The notes under the pieces were generated by a model. That model was given only the letters and a program-made list of their open reading frames with translations, did no database searches and was not told the origin of the DNA. From an uncultured Bacteroidota bacterium (lineage in GTDB: Bacteria; Bacteroidota; Bacteroidia; Chitinophagales; Chitinophagaceae): a stretch of 7,219 bases of DNA. The stretch covers positions 1 through 7,219 of the forward strand of contig CAMLGP010000133.1 in the NCBI GenBank assembly GCA_946479535.1, read 5' to 3'. Shown one piece after another: positions 6,323 through 7,219 of this stretch. The stretch's first letter is position 1. Each line of letters starts with the position of its first letter. The position numbers and the translations under genes were made by a program.

Positions 6323-6330
6323 CAAATTTA
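6323..6330 (-). promoter_or_regulatory. -7 promoter box for msrB
   Basis: Read on the minus strand, 6330 to 6323 gives TAAATTTG, an exact TAnnTTTG match, with 18 nt between it and the msrB ATG, the same spacing as at the aminotransferase gene. No TTTG sits at the expected -33 position. A short inverted repeat, CCAGC (6334-6338) with GCTGG (6346-6350), lies immediately upstream and could be an operator, but at 5 bp it is weak. Confidence 0.4.
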
Positions 6331-6437
6331 CGACCAGCAGGTTCGGCTGGATTGTCGCCCGCCCGTCAATCCTCATTTCTTAACATTTTCTATTATTTCC
6401 ATGTGGTCTGAAAATGAGCCGGTAACTGGACATGAAA

Positions 6438-6471
6438 TTGAGTCAAAATTACGCGCCGTACATTATATTTG
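6438..6471 (+). promoter_or_regulatory. Bacteroidota promoter for adk
   Basis: TATATTTG at 6464-6471 matches the TAnnTTTG -7 consensus exactly, and TTG at 6438-6440 is a possible -33 element with a slightly long 23-nt spacer. Transcription would start near 6477, leaving a leader of about 22 nt before the ATG at 6499. The box overlaps the TTG at 6469, which therefore cannot be the translation start if this promoter is used. Confidence 0.55.
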
Positions 6472-6498
6472 TTTTTCACCCAACGTGTATTCGCCATT

Positions 6499-7086
6499 AT
6501 GTTCAATTTGATCCTGTTTGGCCCGCCCGGAAGCGGAAAAGGCACTCAATCCGAAAAGCTGGTAGAGAAATATGACCTGGTCCATTTGTCTACCGGTAAC
6601 CTCCTGCGGGAAGAAATAACCAATAAAACGCCTCTTGGCCTTGAGGCTAAGGCGTTTATAGATAAGGGCCAGCTAGTGCCTGATGAAGTGGTGATAGGCA
6701 TGGTGGATTCCTTCTTTGAGCATCATAAAGAAGCTAAAGGGTTTCTATTTGATGGATTTCCCAGAACCGCAGCCCAGGCGGTTGCCCTGGATAAATTATT
6801 AGAACTGAAAAAAACAGAGATCGCGGCAGTATTGGCACTTGAAGTAGGTGAGGAAGAACTGGTAAAGCGGCTTCTTAACCGTGGCAAGACCAGCGGCCGT
6901 TCAGATGATTCTGATGAAGAGGTGATCAGGAAACGGTTCAATGTTTATATGACTGAAACTTCTGCTGTGGGTGATCATTATAAAAAGGCCAGGAAATTTC
7001 AAAATATCAAAGGAGAAGGATCAGTGAGTGATATTTTCAATTCACTCAGTGATTCAATTGATAAGAAGATGAAAAAGAATGTGTAA
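6499..7086 (+). CDS. adk: Adenylate kinase, short-LID form
   Basis: Adenylate kinase catalyses ATP + AMP to 2 ADP in the cytoplasm and balances the adenine nucleotide pool. From ATG 6499 it is 195 residues, with the P-loop GPPGSGKGTQ (8-17) close to the N-terminus as the family requires. STGNLLREE (31-39) is in the AMP-binding region, FDGFPRTAAQA (84-94) is the family signature, and RGKTSGRSDD (128-137) holds LID and catalytic arginines. The LID is short, with no four-Cys zinc site, as in adenylate kinases of about 190 residues in Bacteroidota. The frame extends upstream to a TTG at 6469, but that codon lies within the -7 box and the extra ten residues have no family counterpart, so ATG is preferred. 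The gene is divergent from msrB across 194 bp. A long inverted repeat follows its stop. Confidence 0.95.
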   Translation: MFNLILFGPPGSGKGTQSEKLVEKYDLVHLSTGNLLREEITNKTPLGLEAKAFIDKGQLVPDEVVIGMVDSFFEHHKEAKGFLFDGFPRTAAQAVALDKLLELKKTEIAAVLALEVGEEELVKRLLNRGKTSGRSDDSDEEVIRKRFNVYMTETSAVGDHYKKARKFQNIKGEGSVSDIFNSLSDSIDKKMKKNV

Positions 7087-7096
7087 CGTAGAATTC

Positions 7097-7202
7097 GAAA
7101 TTTTGAAACTGGGAAATTTCGAAATTGCAAAGAACTAATCCTAAATGTAACACATTAGGAGTGTGCCTCATAAATTTCGAAATTTTCCAATTCCAAAATT
7201 TC
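7097..7202. repeat. Long inverted repeat with internal hairpin (repeat copy 2), just after adk
   Basis: Arms 7097-7126 and 7173-7202 are reverse complements at 27 of 30 positions, and weaker pairing continues outward (GAATTC at 7091-7096 with CCAATTC at 7203-7209). The 46-nt core contains CCTAAATGT (7140-7148) and ACATTAGG (7152-7159), which pair with one bulged A around an AAC loop. The arms belong to the same sequence family as the repeat after msrB. No open reading frame or transposase is present, and the element may continue beyond the window edge. Confidence 0.75.
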
Positions 7203-7219
7203 CCAATTCTCCTAGTTCC

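Noticed and set aside
6334..6350. CCAGC/GCTGG inverted repeat between msrB and adk as a terminator
   Set aside because: The stem is five pairs with a seven-base loop and no U-tract, and it lies upstream of divergent genes where no terminator is expected.
1..7219. Transposon, phage, CRISPR, toxin-antitoxin or other defence locus
   Set aside because: No transposase, integrase, nuclease, spacer array or toxin-like pair is recognisable; the only repeats are the palindromic intergenic elements and the half-site cluster.

Overview
The window reads as chromosomal DNA from a member of the Bacteroidota, probably a Chitinophagaceae-like environmental bacterium. The reasons are the Bacteroidota-type -7 promoter boxes (TAnnTTTG) next to several starts, the near absence of Shine-Dalgarno sequences, the small lipoproteins with SSC or GSC lipoboxes, the divergent long-tailed PurF homologue, the short-LID adenylate kinase, and AT-rich GAAATTTTGAA-type palindromic repeats between genes. 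This placement is inferred from style; no rRNA or other phylogenetic marker is present.

Layout from left to right. Positions 1-1841 (+) hold the 3' part of an amidophosphoribosyltransferase (PurF) homologue, followed 23 bp later by a SixA-type phosphohistidine phosphatase that starts with TTG. A MurG/GT28-like glycosyltransferase (1828-2937, -) converges on sixA, and the two reading frames overlap by 14 bp. Positions 3053-3450 (+) carry a tiny two-gene unit: a 47-residue lipoprotein with a C-G-C tail motif, and an 80-residue protein of unknown function. It ends at a strong bidirectional terminator (3471-3509) shared with the convergent gene for a PepSY-like secreted lipoprotein (3526-4143, -). 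The upstream region of that lipoprotein gene contains three TTACNGGTG half-sites nested inside a 9-bp inverted repeat. Then come a class I/II aminotransferase (4326-5582, -), an envelope MsrB (5714-6304, -), and adenylate kinase (6499-7086, +), which is divergent from msrB.

The genes are mostly housekeeping (purine synthesis, nucleotide balance, amino-acid metabolism, methionine sulfoxide repair) plus envelope lipoproteins. No mobile element, phage, CRISPR array, RNA gene or defence system is visible. No stretch above 300 bp lacks a gene.

The parts that ordinary annotation does not explain are: (1) the half-site cluster upstream of the PepSY-like lipoprotein; (2) a family of palindromic AT-rich repeats placed just after the stop codons of msrB and adk; (3) the unknown lipoprotein/80-residue pair; and (4) the adk start, which should be moved from a TTG that lies inside the promoter box to the ATG at 6499. 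I do not see convincing evidence of an entirely new multi-gene system.
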